This document shows positions 10,293 to 22,715 of a stretch of 64,000 nucleotides of DNA, piece by piece. Origin of the DNA: Protonemura montana (taxonomy: Eukaryota > Arthropoda > Insecta > Plecoptera > Nemouridae); the NCBI GenBank assembly GCA_947568835.1, contig OX387611.1, positions 6,514,001 through 6,578,000 of the forward strand, in the 5' to 3' direction. Below the pieces are notes generated by a model. The model made no database searches. It was given only the letters and a program-made list of their open reading frames with translations, and was not told the DNA's origin. The stretch's first letter is position 1, and each line of letters begins with the position of its first letter. The translations under genes were made by a program, and so were the position numbers.

Positions 10293-10745
10293 GGTTTGGC
10301 ATGTTGGAAACACCGGTTATCGTGAGATCACCGAAGTTAAGCAACACTGCGCTGAGTCAGGTATTGGATGGGTGACCATCATATACATGACTAGTTCTGT
10401 TCGGGAGAGAGGCTGGAGGGATGAAAGTTAGTACAGCAACTTCACTCGCCTTGCTTATCAACCTCTCGACAGCATGGATTTGTGGAGAAATCCTGTTGTT
10501 CGCGTTGTACCGTCCTTCGGAAGGGACGTTAAGCCGGTGGTCTCCTTGGTCCTCTATTACAGAGTTAGGCTACGTACCGGCACCGGATTTCCCCTCCTGC
10601 CGGGAAATCTCCGGGAACTCTAGCCGGGAACTCTAGGTTAGGTTCATCATCATCCTCATCATCATCCACTCATTCACTGACACTCTGGGACCAGTTCCAC
10701 AGGCCCATTGTCAAAACAGTGCGTCGTTAAACACAATAAATAAAT
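10293..10745 (+). mobile_element. 5S rRNA-derived SINE, complete copy
   Basis: The head (GTTGGAAACACCGGTT, GATCACCGAAGTTAAGCAAC, TTGGATGGGTGACC) matches 5S rRNA through box A and box C. Then come the linker (CCAGTTCTGTTCGGGAG), the body (CGTCCTTCGGAAGGGACGTT) and the tail (CATCATCCACTCATTCA...AAACAGTGCGTCGTTAAACAC). The 5S-headed architecture is that of SINE3-class elements. An open frame starting MKVSTATSLALL recurs in many copies and is only the body translated. Confidence 0.9.
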
Positions 10746-12540
10746 GGGTAAGGTATTTCCGGGCTGTTTTACAGAAATCTTGAGTTCTTGTATTCTTAAA
10801 TTAGTATGTAGGTATGTGTTAAACACGAAGGCAGCGTGTTTTCTCATAGTAAATATATTTATTGTGTGGGAGGTCACTGGCATGATAAGGCAATGATAAA
10901 CCTAGTCCAGCGTAGAAGAGAAGGTTGTCTGCACGGTGCCAGCACTTTATGCCTACCAAAGAGTTTTGTAAGCATACTTCCGAGAAGCTAATAAGCATGA
11001 GGCGATGCGAATAAAGCTGTTGTGCTTTACACATCAATATATTTATCTACCTGACTATCTGACCACACTTATCTACCTATCTATAAACTCTGTGGTAATA
11101 AGCGTTTGATATAAGCCAGTAAATATGTCACGGGTTTTACGAGCTTCCTTTATTTCATTCAAATCAATTTTGAAAACTCGCCTCGGAATAATAAAAAAGA
11201 TTCACAGATATTGCCTTGGTTATTTTTTAATTAAGTTGAATTTTGCTGGCAAGATGTGACGGAATCTCAGTGTGTTTTGAGAATACTAATTGAAAAGTAA
11301 AGGACACTCAAGGTTGCACCTTTCCTTGTGGAAATATTGTAATTGGGGTGGGATTTAGGGGTTTGGACTGATTCTTTTCTTCTGGAATTAAGACATAGCC
11401 CGATTGAAACGCTTGGGTATTCAAAGAACACGTACCCCTTGCGAAATTTAATGGTAATTTGCATTGTCAAGCTGTAGAGACTTGAAAACAGCCTACAGTT
11501 TAATTTACATAACTATCAATACCCAAATAGCATGTCACATTAATAATAAACGTAAATGAACTACATTTCATTTGCTTATACCAAGAAATAAACAGAAAAA
11601 AACTGCTGTTAAAAGCTACAGTATCAACTAGAACTAATAGGATTAAAATAGCAACAAAAATACACTGTTTGCACAATTTTGTTATATTTACCTATTCCAA
11701 TTTCCTTCCAGCCTGTGTCAGCCACGAAGCAAGACGATGCCCCACGGTTATTTTATATGGTTTTATTGACCAACGACTGCATTAGATACTATAGTACGGC
11801 CGTTTTATACAAAACACAGGAACCATTCGAAACCAAGCTGTCGAAACGCCAATCCCGAAGATAACTTCACTCTTTTTGTACAGAGAAAATTACAACACGA
11901 AATTATTAAACTATTTCTAATTACCAACAACGAAACCTTCTTAATAATACAGCGTCTATTGTTTACAGCTATATAGGAATTAATTTGTATTATCAAAGAA
12001 ACGTGGTTGTGGCAAAATGTTAAGTAACACTGGCTTGAGAGGTTTTTGATTAATCTCAACGTGCAGCCTTGTGTCCGATTTGGTTGGGTTGCTTCCTCAC
12101 CTTGGGTCGGCGCCTCGACTGCAACAGCTATACGTATACGTATCAAGAGGCACGTCGCTCTACTGAACGGTGCACACAGTTAGCGAGTAGCGACCACCGC
12201 GAAAAGAGAGATGGCTAAAAAATATTTGGTGTCGCATAAGATAACACGATTTTTGTTTCTGTGATTTTTGATAAATTTGTGACATCGCGGGTGTGTGCGT
12301 GTGTTTTTTTTAAATCTGTATCTTCAGTTGTTTTTGTTTCTTTGCGGTCGTGAACGGCATCCTGGATTTGAATCGTGAATGACCGTTATTTTCTTTCTTT
12401 TTTATTTGAATTTTAGTCGTTATCGTTCAGCTGTTAAATAGATCTCCGAATTACAGCTGAAATCACAGTCGCCCAATTTAAGTAAACGAGCGAATTATTG
12501 GCTACAAATTTGTTAATAACATAGTCGTGCGGTTGATAAA

Positions 12541-12571
12541 TGAGTGCTACCAATTATAAAATCAGTAAAAG
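12541..12571 (+). other. Possible first coding exon fragment (MSATNYKISK + donor)
   Basis: ATG opens ten codons ending AAAA|GTGAGTG, a good donor. A GC-richer, promoter-like stretch (12120-12300) lies upstream. No partner exon was found, so this may be chance. Confidence 0.15.
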
Positions 12572-12743
12572 TGAGTGTCAAATTAAGATTAAAGTTGCAG
12601 CAATTTGGCTCCAGACTATGCATGAGAGTGGTCGTTTCTCATTCTTTTATAGCAATCAGCGGCCTTTCCACTTTCAGTTGCGAGTAAATTTGTGTCGTGT
12701 GCCAAAGATACAATTTGTGTACTAGATATGACCTCATAGATAC

Positions 12744-12857
12744 TTGCAAGTGAATAATACCTACTCGTTGAAGACAAGTGTCAAGATCTCGCGTATCGTC
12801 TCCTTGCAGTAAAATCTGAACTTCGAAATCTTGGTCGTCCGTCCGATCTGCAGACAT
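12744..12857 (-). other. Possible coding exon of an unknown gene (minus strand)
   Basis: ATG at 12857 opens 38 codons (MSADRTDDQDFEVQILLQGD...IIHLQ) ending at a CAA|GTATCT donor. Composition is balanced and acidic, unlike nearby frames. A related string (CRRVDIIHLLS) occurs in a frame at 13560-13640, suggesting a duplicated or decayed exon. The product is not recognised. Confidence 0.2.
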
Positions 12858-15169
12858 TCAATAATGGTTACTAAAAAATTATCGTAAGTAGCCCATGAAT
12901 ATTAAATGTACAATTTCAATGACCATAAATCTTATGGCATACCTACCTGGCTGTAGGAGTGGTATATAATTATGCACCTTCTGTATAGGTATAACCAAAG
13001 GGTATAACCATTCCCTATAATTTCGCTCCCATAACTCCAGTCGCTTTTTGACCAGTGGCCATCCCTCAGTTGTTATTAGTTTCTGCTCCGAATTATGCAA
13101 ACATATTTTTCGTGGAATACCACTTACTAAGAAAATTATTACCTGAAATTAAGGGAAGACAAGCGTGAGATTTTTACCTCTCAGGTACCATTCCAAAAAG
13201 TATTTTCTTTTCAAATTTATGCGAGTAGTGGGTCTACCCACCCCCACGGAGATTTATACTATACCACGTTAGTTTCACTGGGAGAGACTGTAAACCGATC
13301 TATTGTCGATGCTGTTTTTAATGTTGGCAATTAAATTATTACCGAATTCCAGTTAACATCGATTACGTTCTCGAGCCATCAGCGGAAAAAAACACTATGT
13401 ACGGTGCAAATACTTACGAGACAATGGGAATTCTTACATCTTACAAAACATTTGGAGAAAAGCAAGAAGATTCTGGGCAAAATTCTTACTATATACCAAA
13501 CCAGTGTGTAAACAAATACTGTTGCTGAGTACAAAATCACCATGACACCAAATCACCAATGACAAGCCAACGATACAAGATAATAAGTGAATGATATCTA
13601 CTCGACGACAATTAGGTCTCCTCCATCCACGCATCTTCACCTTCATCTAATCCAAGCCAAGCTCTGGCAGCAGCCAGCAAGTAAAAGTGTGGGTTAGTAT
13701 GTCTTGCGTTGACTTTCTCTCAAGCTCGAAGTGGAGATGGCTCGCTGCTCATTTCCGAGCTGCCTTTGGGTCAACGGCAGTCGGCAACAACCAGAAGAGA
13801 GTAACACAACGGCCTTCAGTCAATTTCCAACCGTCTAGCTAGTAACGTGAACGGAGAAAACGGCGTTCAGCTAGCTTTTGTTTTTTAGTGTTACCCATTA
13901 AGCCATTACTGGCACGTGATGCGCGCGTTTTTTTTTTATCGCTATGATTCGTTTTTAAATCTTGTTCGATATTTTGACGTTTAGAATTTAACCGTTTTGC
14001 AGAGTGGTGTGTTTTAAATGTAACGGCTGTTCGATTTTTGTTCTTAATATTCAAGTTTCAAAAATTAACCGCTTGCAATTAAAACGGTGTGTTCTAAACG
14101 TTGTTTTGAGTTTATTTAGGCCTTCAAATGAGTCCATAATTTGATAATTGATCATCTTATAAGTTTGTGTCGAGCTGAAATTGGATGAGATAGATTTTTT
14201 TTAAAGCTGATTTGATCATTTTCTCGCCGTGTGTCGCAAATCTGTGTAGTGTTTTTCGACAAGTAAATTTGTGCTCCGTTCCATGGGAATCTATTTTGGA
14301 TTACAAACACCACGAACGCTTACAAGCGAAGACTTTTGGAAACCACATACGCAATGAGAAAAAAGAAGTTTAGTACTTCAAGGTAATCAATTAAATATTC
14401 AACACCATCAAGTATCTGGTTTATTTATTGTAATTCGTCTCATTTATATACAATTTACTTCCATTTTTGGCGAGATTAGTTAAGGTGTGTGGACGCATGT
14501 TATTACAATGTAGGAATGGGTTACATTAATGTTTAATTCTGCTCCCATAAACGTTCCATTACCGCCAGACCTCCAGACAAGGCTAAGAGGACGTCAACCT
14601 GGTATCAGACTATCGCTGGACATCAGCGGTCAATGGTAGCAAATTTTTATATTTTTTTAAATCGAGGACACTTAATATTCCGTATGATTCATGTAGAGTT
14701 CAAAAGATTTTGCCCTTCCCCGACTGAGTTTTACCATCTATGGGCACGTGTCAGTGGATAATAAAGGTCAATGCAAGCCATCGAAACCCATAAAAATGAC
14801 CGGTTGTCGGATTGAGTGCTATAGACTAGAATAAAATTGTTTGAAAGCAAATCTCTCCGTGGATTTACACGTCAAGATTCAAATAAGACGATGACATCAC
14901 TTAATGGGTCAGATCGTCACAAAACTAACAGGGTTTTTTTAAAGAATGTATTAGAAAGAAAATTAAATTTAGCGTTGAAAAATGTTGGAAAAAATTGTCT
15001 ATCTACTTTATCTTAAAAGTTATTGTTTAGTACGTAATCAGACGTGTTACGTTGATATATAAAAGTGTTCATAAAAGCTACTTTTAATATGAAAACTTCT
15101 TCAAATTCAACCGGAAAAATTTCAACAAATAAAAAGTTCAGCCACTGAGTTTGTAAGCACAGACGGTCA

Positions 15170-15500
15170 GCGCTCATATTAATATTTTTGCTGAGAAAAC
15201 GAGCTGGTAACACGTGGTAACGGTAGGTGCCAGTTGATGGCGCTTGCGACCGTCCTTTTTTTACACACCTCTACAATAATATAATTACGATTTAAAATAT
15301 CGATACATGTTCATCAATTGTTGTGGTTGGCATTAAAAATGATTAATTACGCGTAAACCAGTCTCGAATACAAGTAATCTGCGAGAAATCACGAAGAGAA
15401 GCATTTTCACTCGAAACGACGGTGACATTATTTGGTAACATCTTCAATTTTTGACCAAAAAGTAGTCATTTGGCTGCTATTTTTTCGCGAAGGACCTTTG
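15170..15500 (-). repeat. Dispersed repeat family (shared with 7.1, 30.5, 34.3, 47.2 and 54.5 kb)
   Basis: Reverse-complement similarity to 54530-54690 (GGTAACACGTGGTAACGG, ATATCGATACATGTTCATC). At 15417-15500, TCATTTGGCTGC and ACGACGGTGAC are shared with 34287-34375. Probably pieces of one MITE or fold-back family. Confidence 0.55.
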
Positions 15501-16239
15501 GTAGTGCGATTCAACTCTATGAAATTATCCTGCTGGATATTTCAGGCTCGTTTTGGGGCTGGACATAGTTTCGAAACATACCATTACAACAGAAAATTGT
15601 TATTGGGAAGTTACTGGACCGAATTCGTCAAGAAAATATTACTGGAATCCCACTGAAAACCGATGAAACTAGCAAGATCCGAAATGCCATCGGCTCACGT
15701 TACATTTCTTATCTCAAATACCTTTGCAATGCAAACCTGCTAATGCAATAATGAAAACACACGATATTTAAACAATTACACCACTTCACACTACAGCAAA
15801 TTACACAGCCGGCGTGTGCGCATGAGTCACATGGCTTTTTTATCAACCACGTGAATCTCAGTACCTGACTTGATTACCATAAATGGTGGATGACCCTCAA
15901 ATCCGTAGTTCATTGTTCGTCCGTCATAAAACCGCCGCTTTGTCTAGGTTAGGTTCATCTTCGCCAACACGTTCCAGTTGTTTTTCGCATATAATCAACG
16001 TTTCGTAGCGAACGTGCCTAGAGATGGCTTACAATTGGTTTATCGCTGTATAATCTTAAGTCTAATCTATTGCTCATTTAAATTTCTTGTGAATCTTCTT
16101 TGTCTTACAGCCTTGACATAGCTTCTTCAATTGAATTTATCGTAAAATCCATTCTTCGATCAGTTAAATGCGATCTCATGAAGTAGTTAAAATGATAAAC
16201 CCGTTTTTTGATCATCATTTTAATGTATTCTCTCTCAGT

Positions 16240-17676
16240 TCAACTCTCAAGACATGGCTTTCCAAACGTTTCAATACATGCAGTCCATGCTGTTGTCCAG
16301 CTCAAGGCATGGCTTGCCAAACAAAGCTTGCAGTCCATACTGTTGTCCAGCTCAAGACATGGCTTGCCAAACAAAGCTTGCAGCCCATGCTGTTGTCCAG
16401 CTCAAGACATGGCTTGCCAAACAAAGCTTGCAGCCCATGCTGTTGTCCAGCTCAAGACATGGCTTTCCAAACGTTTCAATGCTTGCAGTCCATGCTGTTG
16501 TCCAGCTCAAGACATGGCTTGCCAAACAAAGCTTGCAGTCCATGCTGTTGTCCAGCTCAAGACATGGCTTGCAAAACATAGCTTGCAGCCCATGCTGTTG
16601 TCCAGCTCAAGACATGGCTTGCCAAACGTTTCAAAGCTAGCAGCCCATGCTGTTATCCAGCTCAAGGCATAGTTTGCCACACAAAGCTTGCAGCTCATGC
16701 TGTTGTCCAGCTCAAGACATGGCTTGTCAAACAAAGCTTGCAGTCCATGCTGTTGTCCAGCTCAAGACATGGCTTGCCAAACAAAGCTTGCAGCTCATGC
16801 TGTTGTCCAGCTCAAGACATGGCTTGCCAAACAAAGCTTGCAGTCCATGCTGTTGTCCAGCTCAAGACATGGCTTTCCAAACGTTTCAATACTTGCAGTC
16901 CATGCTGTTGTCCAGCTCAAGACATGGCTTGCCAAACAAAGCTTGCAGTCCATGCTGTTGTCCAGCTCAAGACATGGCTTGCAAAACATAGCTTGCAGCC
17001 CATGCTGTTGTCCAGCTCAACACATCTTGCCAAACGTTTCAAAGCTAGCAGCCCATGCTGTTATCCAGCTCAAGGCATAGTTTGCCAAACAAAGCTTGCA
17101 GTCCATGCTGTTGTCCAGCTCAAGACATGGCTTGCCAAACAAAGCTTGCAGTCCATGCTGTTGTCCAGCTCAAGGCATAGCTTGCCACACAAAGCTTGCA
17201 GCTCATGCTGTTGTCCAGCTCAAGACATGGCTTGTCAAACAAAGCTTGCAGTCCATGCTGTTGTCCAGCTCAAGACATGGCTTGCCAAACAAAGCTTGCA
17301 GCTCATGCTGTTGTCCAGCTCAAGACATGGCTTGCCAAACAAAGCTTGCAGTCCATGCTGTTGTCCAGCTCAAGACATGGCTTTCCAAACGTTCCAAAGC
17401 TTGCAGTCTATGCTGTTGTCCAGCTCAAGACATGGCTTGCCAAACAAAGCTTGCAGCTCATGCTGTTGTCCAGCTCAAGACATGGCTTGCCAAACAAAGC
17501 TTGCAGCTCATGCTGTTGTCCAGCTCAAGACATGGCTTGCCAAACAAAGCTTGCAGTCCATGCTGTTGTCCAGCTCAAGACATGGCTTGCCAAACAAAGC
17601 TTGCAGTCCATGCTGTTGTCCAGCTCAAGACATGGCTTGCCAAACAAAGCTTGCAGTCCATGCTGTTGTCCAGCTA
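16240..17676. repeat. 50-bp minisatellite, about 29 copies, with higher-order structure
   Basis: The unit contains AAAGCTTGCAGTCCATGCTG and TTGTCCAGCTCAAGACATGG. Variant units (CCAAACGTTTCAA, GCAAAACATAGC, GTTATCCAGC) recur in the same order about 420 bp apart (16530-16680 and 16950-17090), so blocks were duplicated. Fifty is not a multiple of three and the unit lacks stops, so + frames stay open for up to 322 codons. These frames are not genes. Confidence 0.95.
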
Positions 17677-18290
17677 ATTGTCTCACCACATCTAAGACGC
17701 AAATAATGCCATAAGTAAAGTTGTGACATTTTTCTTTACGTTTCGATTATTTTTCTTAAAACATTAATTCATACTCAATTTAGACCCTAGTTAATCCCAA
17801 TGCAAAACATAATGAGTAAAAATTTCTAAACCATTTTTATTACTCTTAGAAATAAACAACAATGAGACAACGACCAAGAATGTTAAAATACCGTTAAGAA
17901 ATCTTAAAAAACCAACATGTCTCTCACTGACAAGAAAATAATCTTTTAACAAGCATCTAACAAAGTTCGTTCCGTTTTTACGCTAATTATAATATTCAAA
18001 GATTATCTCATTTTAAAACATGATCAACGTTGCCTAATTCAATCGCGATTCGAACTTTCGCTGGCACGAGAGCGAAAAAATCTCTTGTACATAAACCACG
18101 TTGGCACGGAAGGGAATTTATGAGATTTGTTGTGAACGTTATCGGGTGTTATGTTGATAAATCTGAAGAAAAAACAATGGTAAGGCAAAATAAAGGTTTT
18201 TACTGCATTCAATCGAAAGCTGATCGATTTTTTTTTTAGTTAAATAGCCGTTATTTCTATTAAATTAACAGATCCTTTAAATTAAACTAA
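17677..18290. other. AT-rich spacer between two minisatellites
   Basis: About 610 bp with no coding signature or familiar repeat. A 69-codon frame at 18030-18239 has no splice or family support. Confidence 0.4.
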
Positions 18291-18785
18291 CTGGACAGAT
18301 ATTCCATCCACAGATAAAGCTTGCACAGATATTCCATTATTATGGGGCAAAGACTACCACAGATAAAGCTTGCACAGATATTCCATCCTTATGGGGCAAA
18401 GACTACCACAGATAAAGCTTGCACTGATATTCCATCCTTATGGGGCAAAGGCTTCCACAGATAAAGCTTGCACAGATATTCCATCCTTATGACGCAAAGA
18501 CTAGCACAGTTAAAGCTTGCACAGATATTCCATCCTTATGAGGCAAAGACTATCACAGATAAAGCTTGCACAGATATTCCATCCTTATGGGGCAAAGACT
18601 ACCACAGATAAAGCTTGCACAGATATTCTATCCTTACGAGGCAAAGACTACCACAGATAAAGCTAGCACAGATATTCTATCCTTATGGGACAAAGACTAC
18701 CACAGATAAAGCTTGCACAGATATTCCATCCTAATGGGGCAAAGACTACCACAGATAAAGCTTGCACAGATATTAAATATTTATG
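18291..18785. repeat. 49-bp minisatellite, about 10 copies
   Basis: The unit is CACAGATAAAGCTTGCACAG followed by ATATTCCATCCTTATGGGG and CAAAGACTAC; consecutive starts at 18309 and 18358. It shares an AAAGCTTGCA core with the 50-bp array 600 bp to the left. Confidence 0.93.
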
Positions 18786-19404
18786 GGTCAACGTCCTATC
18801 GTTGCACAATTTTGTTGATAATCGATGACAATTGTTTTTGCGTATTTTTTTTTTTTTTGGATTTGAATTACTTGTTCTTCTTGGGTTAATATGTTAATTT
18901 TAATACAAAAATTCGTAAAAAAAAATTGTATTTACCCACCAACCCCGATGACAGGTTTGTCTATATCTGTGGCAGGAACTTAACGCTCGGTTAAAGAATG
19001 TAAACCTGTCATCACGGTTCGTTGCAAAGGTGCACTTTATAAAATGCTGGTGCATCGTTACAAACCTCGCTCGCTTGAGATTTAAAAATTATTAAACGCA
19101 CTCTAGTGGAACAGTGAGACAGGAACAAAACAACAATGCACAGTACCAACAACATCACAACTTGGCGAGGAGAATTGGATCGATTCGTTCCGCCCAATCA
19201 TGAAGCGGTAGGAATCCAAACCACACTAAACAAGGAAATCACTTTCCAATGTCTGTACCTTTATTCTCCGGATTTGAATCGAAAGAAAAGATATCGTTGA
19301 AATATTAAAGTCTGTGGCTTTGCCTTAACAGGAAAGTACGTACTACTGTTTGGATACTCAACGAAATTTAGAATATTTGTGTTTAGTAAATGGAAGTTAC
19401 GTAA
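18786..19404. other. Unassigned spacer with a 13-bp inverted pair
   Basis: AT-rich. GATGACAGGTTT (about 18948) and AAACCTGTCATC (about 19002) form a small inverted repeat around a 40-bp core. No gene is recognised. Confidence 0.4.
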
Positions 19405-19612
19405 GGCCTCGATGGGACAGGGTGGGTTCTTGGCACGCTGCAAGCACAGCCATGGTGTGGTTCATACCCCACGACCTCCAGGGAAGGCTGGGACACGAGA
19501 CATGGGACATGGGGGCAGGGTCCACGTTAGGCAGGGCGCGATGGGACAGGGTGGGTTCTTGGCACGCTGCAAGCACAGCCATGGTGTGGTTCATACCCCA
19601 CGACCTCCGGGC
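19405..19612. repeat. Two-copy direct repeat (about 70 bp, 131 bp apart)
   Basis: GATGGGACAGGGTGGGTTCT through CATACCCCACGACCTCC occurs at about 19410 and 19541, separated by GC-rich sequence. It may be a minimal tandem of a longer unit. The predicted frames on both strands are artefacts of it. Confidence 0.8.
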
Positions 19613-19964
19613 TTTTCGGTAATATTTCATTAATTGATTTCTGTGGACGCAGGTTAAGTAGTGAGTTTCCATCGATTTCGTTCTTCACTATAAATGCTAT
19701 GATTAGAGCTTCAATACTAGGAAAAAGAAAGACTAGAACAGTGACATAAGACATACGTAAGATATCAAACTTTTCGACAAATTGCTACCATTCTGTTTTG
19801 TTGGCATGCCATTTGTAAAACGCAAGAGCAAGACCCTGATTTGTAAATGACTTAGAAAATAGGAAGCCTTAGCCGCACTTTATTTAGCGCTCTCGTTTGC
19901 TCAAAGAATCCATTGATTTTACTATATACTCGCGAAGAACTAATAATTTAGAATGTCATACTCA

Positions 19965-20432
19965 GAGGCGACGGCGAGTGTCCGCTTATTTGCGTGGAGC
20001 GAAACAAGCACCCTGTCACGGAATGTCCATCACAGAGGCGACGGCGAGTGTCCGCTTCTTTGCGTGGAGCAAAACAAGCACCCTGTCACGGAATGTCCAG
20101 CACAGAGGCGACGGCGAGTGTCCGCTCCTTTGCGTGGAGCGAAACAAGCACCCTGTCACGGAATGTCCAGCACAGAGGCGACAGCGAGTGTCCACTCCTT
20201 TGCATGGAGCGAAACAAGCACCCTGTCACGGAATGTCCAGCACAGAGGCGACGGCGAGTGTCCGCTCCTTTGCGTGGAGCGAAACAAGCACCCTGTCACG
20301 GAATGACCAGCACAGAAGCGACGGTGAGTGTCCGCTCCTTTGCGTGGAGCGAAACAAGCACCCTGTCACGGAATATCCAGCACAGAGGCGACGGCGAGTG
20401 TCCGCTCCTTTGCGTGGAGCGAAACGCGCGGG
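19965..20432. repeat. 70-bp minisatellite, about 6.7 copies
   Basis: The unit contains GAGGCGACGGCGAGTGTCCG, TTGCGTGGAGCGAAACAAGC and ACCCTGTCACGGAATGTCC. The same family is inverted at 48535-49418, with one isolated fragment at 28741-28772. Long open frames in all three + phases follow from the absence of stops in the unit. Confidence 0.95.
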
Positions 20433-20689
20433 TGCCTAGGCATCTGTCTCTAAGATAATGATATATGCGTGTGCTGAGCTCGGATTTCTAAGTTTCTGCT
20501 AATAGCTATCATTTCAGTCGTGAAGCGACCTGTGTTTTCTGTTAATTACGACAGTATGCAAATTTCTCCGCTATCTTCCGGAGCTGACTTGCACGTTATC
20601 GTCAGAGATGAGACCCTCAGGGGCTGGAACGCTAGATCCCGGCAAACTTTGCTAGTTTACTGTACATATTTTGACTCACATTTGGTTAG

Positions 20690-20925
20690 ATTTCTGCGTG
20701 GAATCTGGTGTAAACTGGCAGAGTTGCTCGCTCTCTGGGATGCACTTTTCTTGCCCCAAGCATTTCGACGGTACAATCGAAAAAAAAATAAATGCACTGA
20801 CAGCTAGTGATCACGTGTTCGGGTGGGAGCGCTCTCGCTTGGAGCTGGTGCAAACTAGATGGAGACCATGACGTCATCGAGGTAGTTTTAAACCCGCCCT
20901 GGTGCAGGCCAGTCAAAACACCTTA
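20690..20925 (+). repeat. Dispersed element flanking a minisatellite (copy A)
   Basis: Shares GAGTTGCTCGCTCTC, AAATGCACTGACAGCTAGTG, ATCACGTGTTCGGGTG and GGAGCTGGTGCAAAC with 55383-55560. Each copy lies at or near the right end of a different minisatellite. It includes a palindromic CRE-like TGACGTCA (about 20870). Confidence 0.7.
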
Positions 20926-21765
20926 AGATAGCCCGTTTTGTGGAGAACGAAGCCCAAGGACGCAAACGGATATTGATTTCAAAATTGAGTAATTTTAACT
21001 AAGAAATCAGCTTTGAAAATATTGATTTTTGATTTCTCTCCATCAATCTGACTCAAATGGCAGAAAATTACCGTAAGCCCGTATTTTTCTGCTCTATGCC
21101 ATCGTTACCGTGGTATCATTTCCCAAGGAAATTATGATTATCCATTTATGAATGTCCATTATAATAAGTCCATGTCCAAACATGTAAGACGGTGTACCTG
21201 TTTATAGATCTTACCTACTTGACCTGTTTTGATCGTGGAATATGTGACGTCACTTGTCGGGTAGGCGTGGCTAGGTCGACGACTTGCGATGGTGTCTGAG
21301 TGACTCATTCGGGATTTCACACTCGATTCCTGTTTATAAGTTAGAACAAAAAAATGATGATGAGTAACGGAGGATTTTCTTTGTGTTGTATAAGGTTTTG
21401 TAGCTATTAGTACTGATCTATGTTTAACGACGCACTGTTTTTCCATAGATTTTCTGGCTGTGACGTTGTAGCTAGAAAGCTTATTACAATACGATGTAGA
21501 TTAAGGATTTAGTAATCCTAAGAACAAAATAAACCATGTATGTTCAGAACAACATACATGAGAAAGTAAATATCTTTTCGAAAAAAAAACACCTGGTATG
21601 ATAAAACTTAATTTTTTATCTAAAATATACTACCCGATTATTATCATTCTTACCGTATAGGTAAAGCCATAATATCTCAGGAAAGTTTGGTATGTTTCCC
21701 GGCTTTTTCACTCGAGTTTTGTGACTTCCGTCTCCAAGAGATACTCAAATATCTGGAAAGCGAAG
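20926..21765. other. Unassigned spacer
   Basis: No gene is recognised. A palindromic TGACGTCA (CRE-like) occurs at about 21245, within GTGACGTCACTTGTCGGG. The rest is AT-rich. Confidence 0.35.
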
Positions 21766-22715
21766 GATTCAGTCAGCTGATCTCAAATAACCTGGATAGA
21801 GCATAGGATCCAGTCAGCTGATCTCAAATAACCTGGATAGAACATAGGATCCAGTCAGCTGATCTCAAATAACCTGGATAGAGCATAGGATCCAGTCAGC
21901 TGATCTCAAATAACCTGGATAGAGCATAGGATCCAGTCAGCTGATCTCAAATAACCTGGATAGAGCGTAGGATCCAGCCAGCTGATCTCAAATAACCTGG
22001 ATAGAGCATAGGATCCAGCCAGCTGATCTCAAATAACCTGGATAGAGCATAGGATCCAGTCAGCTGATCTCAAATAACCTGGATAGAGCATAAAATCCAG
22101 CCAGCTGATCTCAAATAACCTGGATAGAGCATAGGATCCAGCCAGCTGATCTCAAATAACCTGGATAAAGCATAGGATACAGCCAGCTGATCTCAAATAA
22201 CCTGGATAGAGCATAGGATCCAGCCAGCTGATCTCAAATAACCTGGATAGAGCATAGGATCCAGCCAGCTGATCTCAAATAACCTGGATAGAGCATAGGA
22301 TCCAGCCAGCTGATCTCAAATAACCTGGATAAAGCATAGGATACAGCCAGCTGATCTCAAATAACCTGGATAGAGCATAGGATCCAGCCAGCTGATCTCA
22401 AATAACCTGGATAAAGCATAGGATACAGCCAGCTGATCTCAAATAACCTGGATAGAGCATAGGATCCAGCCAGCTGATCTCAAATAACCTGGATAAAGCA
22501 TAGGATCCAGCCAACTGATCTCAAATAACCTGGATAGAGCATAGGATCCAGCCAACTGATCTCAAATAACCTGGATAGAGCATAGGATCCAGTCAGCTGA
22601 TCTCAAATAACCTGGATAGAGCATAGGATCCAGCCAGCTAATCTCAAATAACCTGGAAAGAGCATAGGATCCAGCCAACTGATCTCACAAAGCCTGGATA
22701 GAGCAAAGGATCCAG
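21766..22715. repeat. 41-bp minisatellite, about 23 copies
   Basis: The unit is GATCTCAAATAACCTGGATA plus GAGCATAGGATCCAGCCAGCT, with C/T and A/G variants. The last units are worn. The same family and orientation occur at 35193-36345. Confidence 0.95.

Larger units (their letters stand above)
10746..16239. other. 5.5-kb gene-poor interval
   Basis: Mostly AT-rich sequence with no recognisable protein. GC-richer islands at about 12120-12570 and 13640-13860 could be promoters or 5' UTRs. Weak exon candidates at 12541 (+) and 12744-12857 (-) are listed separately. A dispersed repeat lies at 15170-15500. Nothing else is supported. Confidence 0.4.

Noticed and set aside
10421-10636. MKVSTATSLALLINLSTAW... 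protein, also at 25934, 37672, 40573, 45952 and 61764
   Set aside because: It recurs at every SINE because it is the translated SINE body; copies carry differing frameshifts and stops.
16240-17706. Long ORFs (up to 322 codons) as a repeat-protein gene
   Set aside because: All three forward frames are open because the 50-bp unit lacks stops. There is no splice, start or family evidence.
21766-22715. CRISPR array
   Set aside because: The repeats are contiguous 41-bp units with no unique spacers, and the DNA is eukaryotic. The same applies to all other tandem arrays here.
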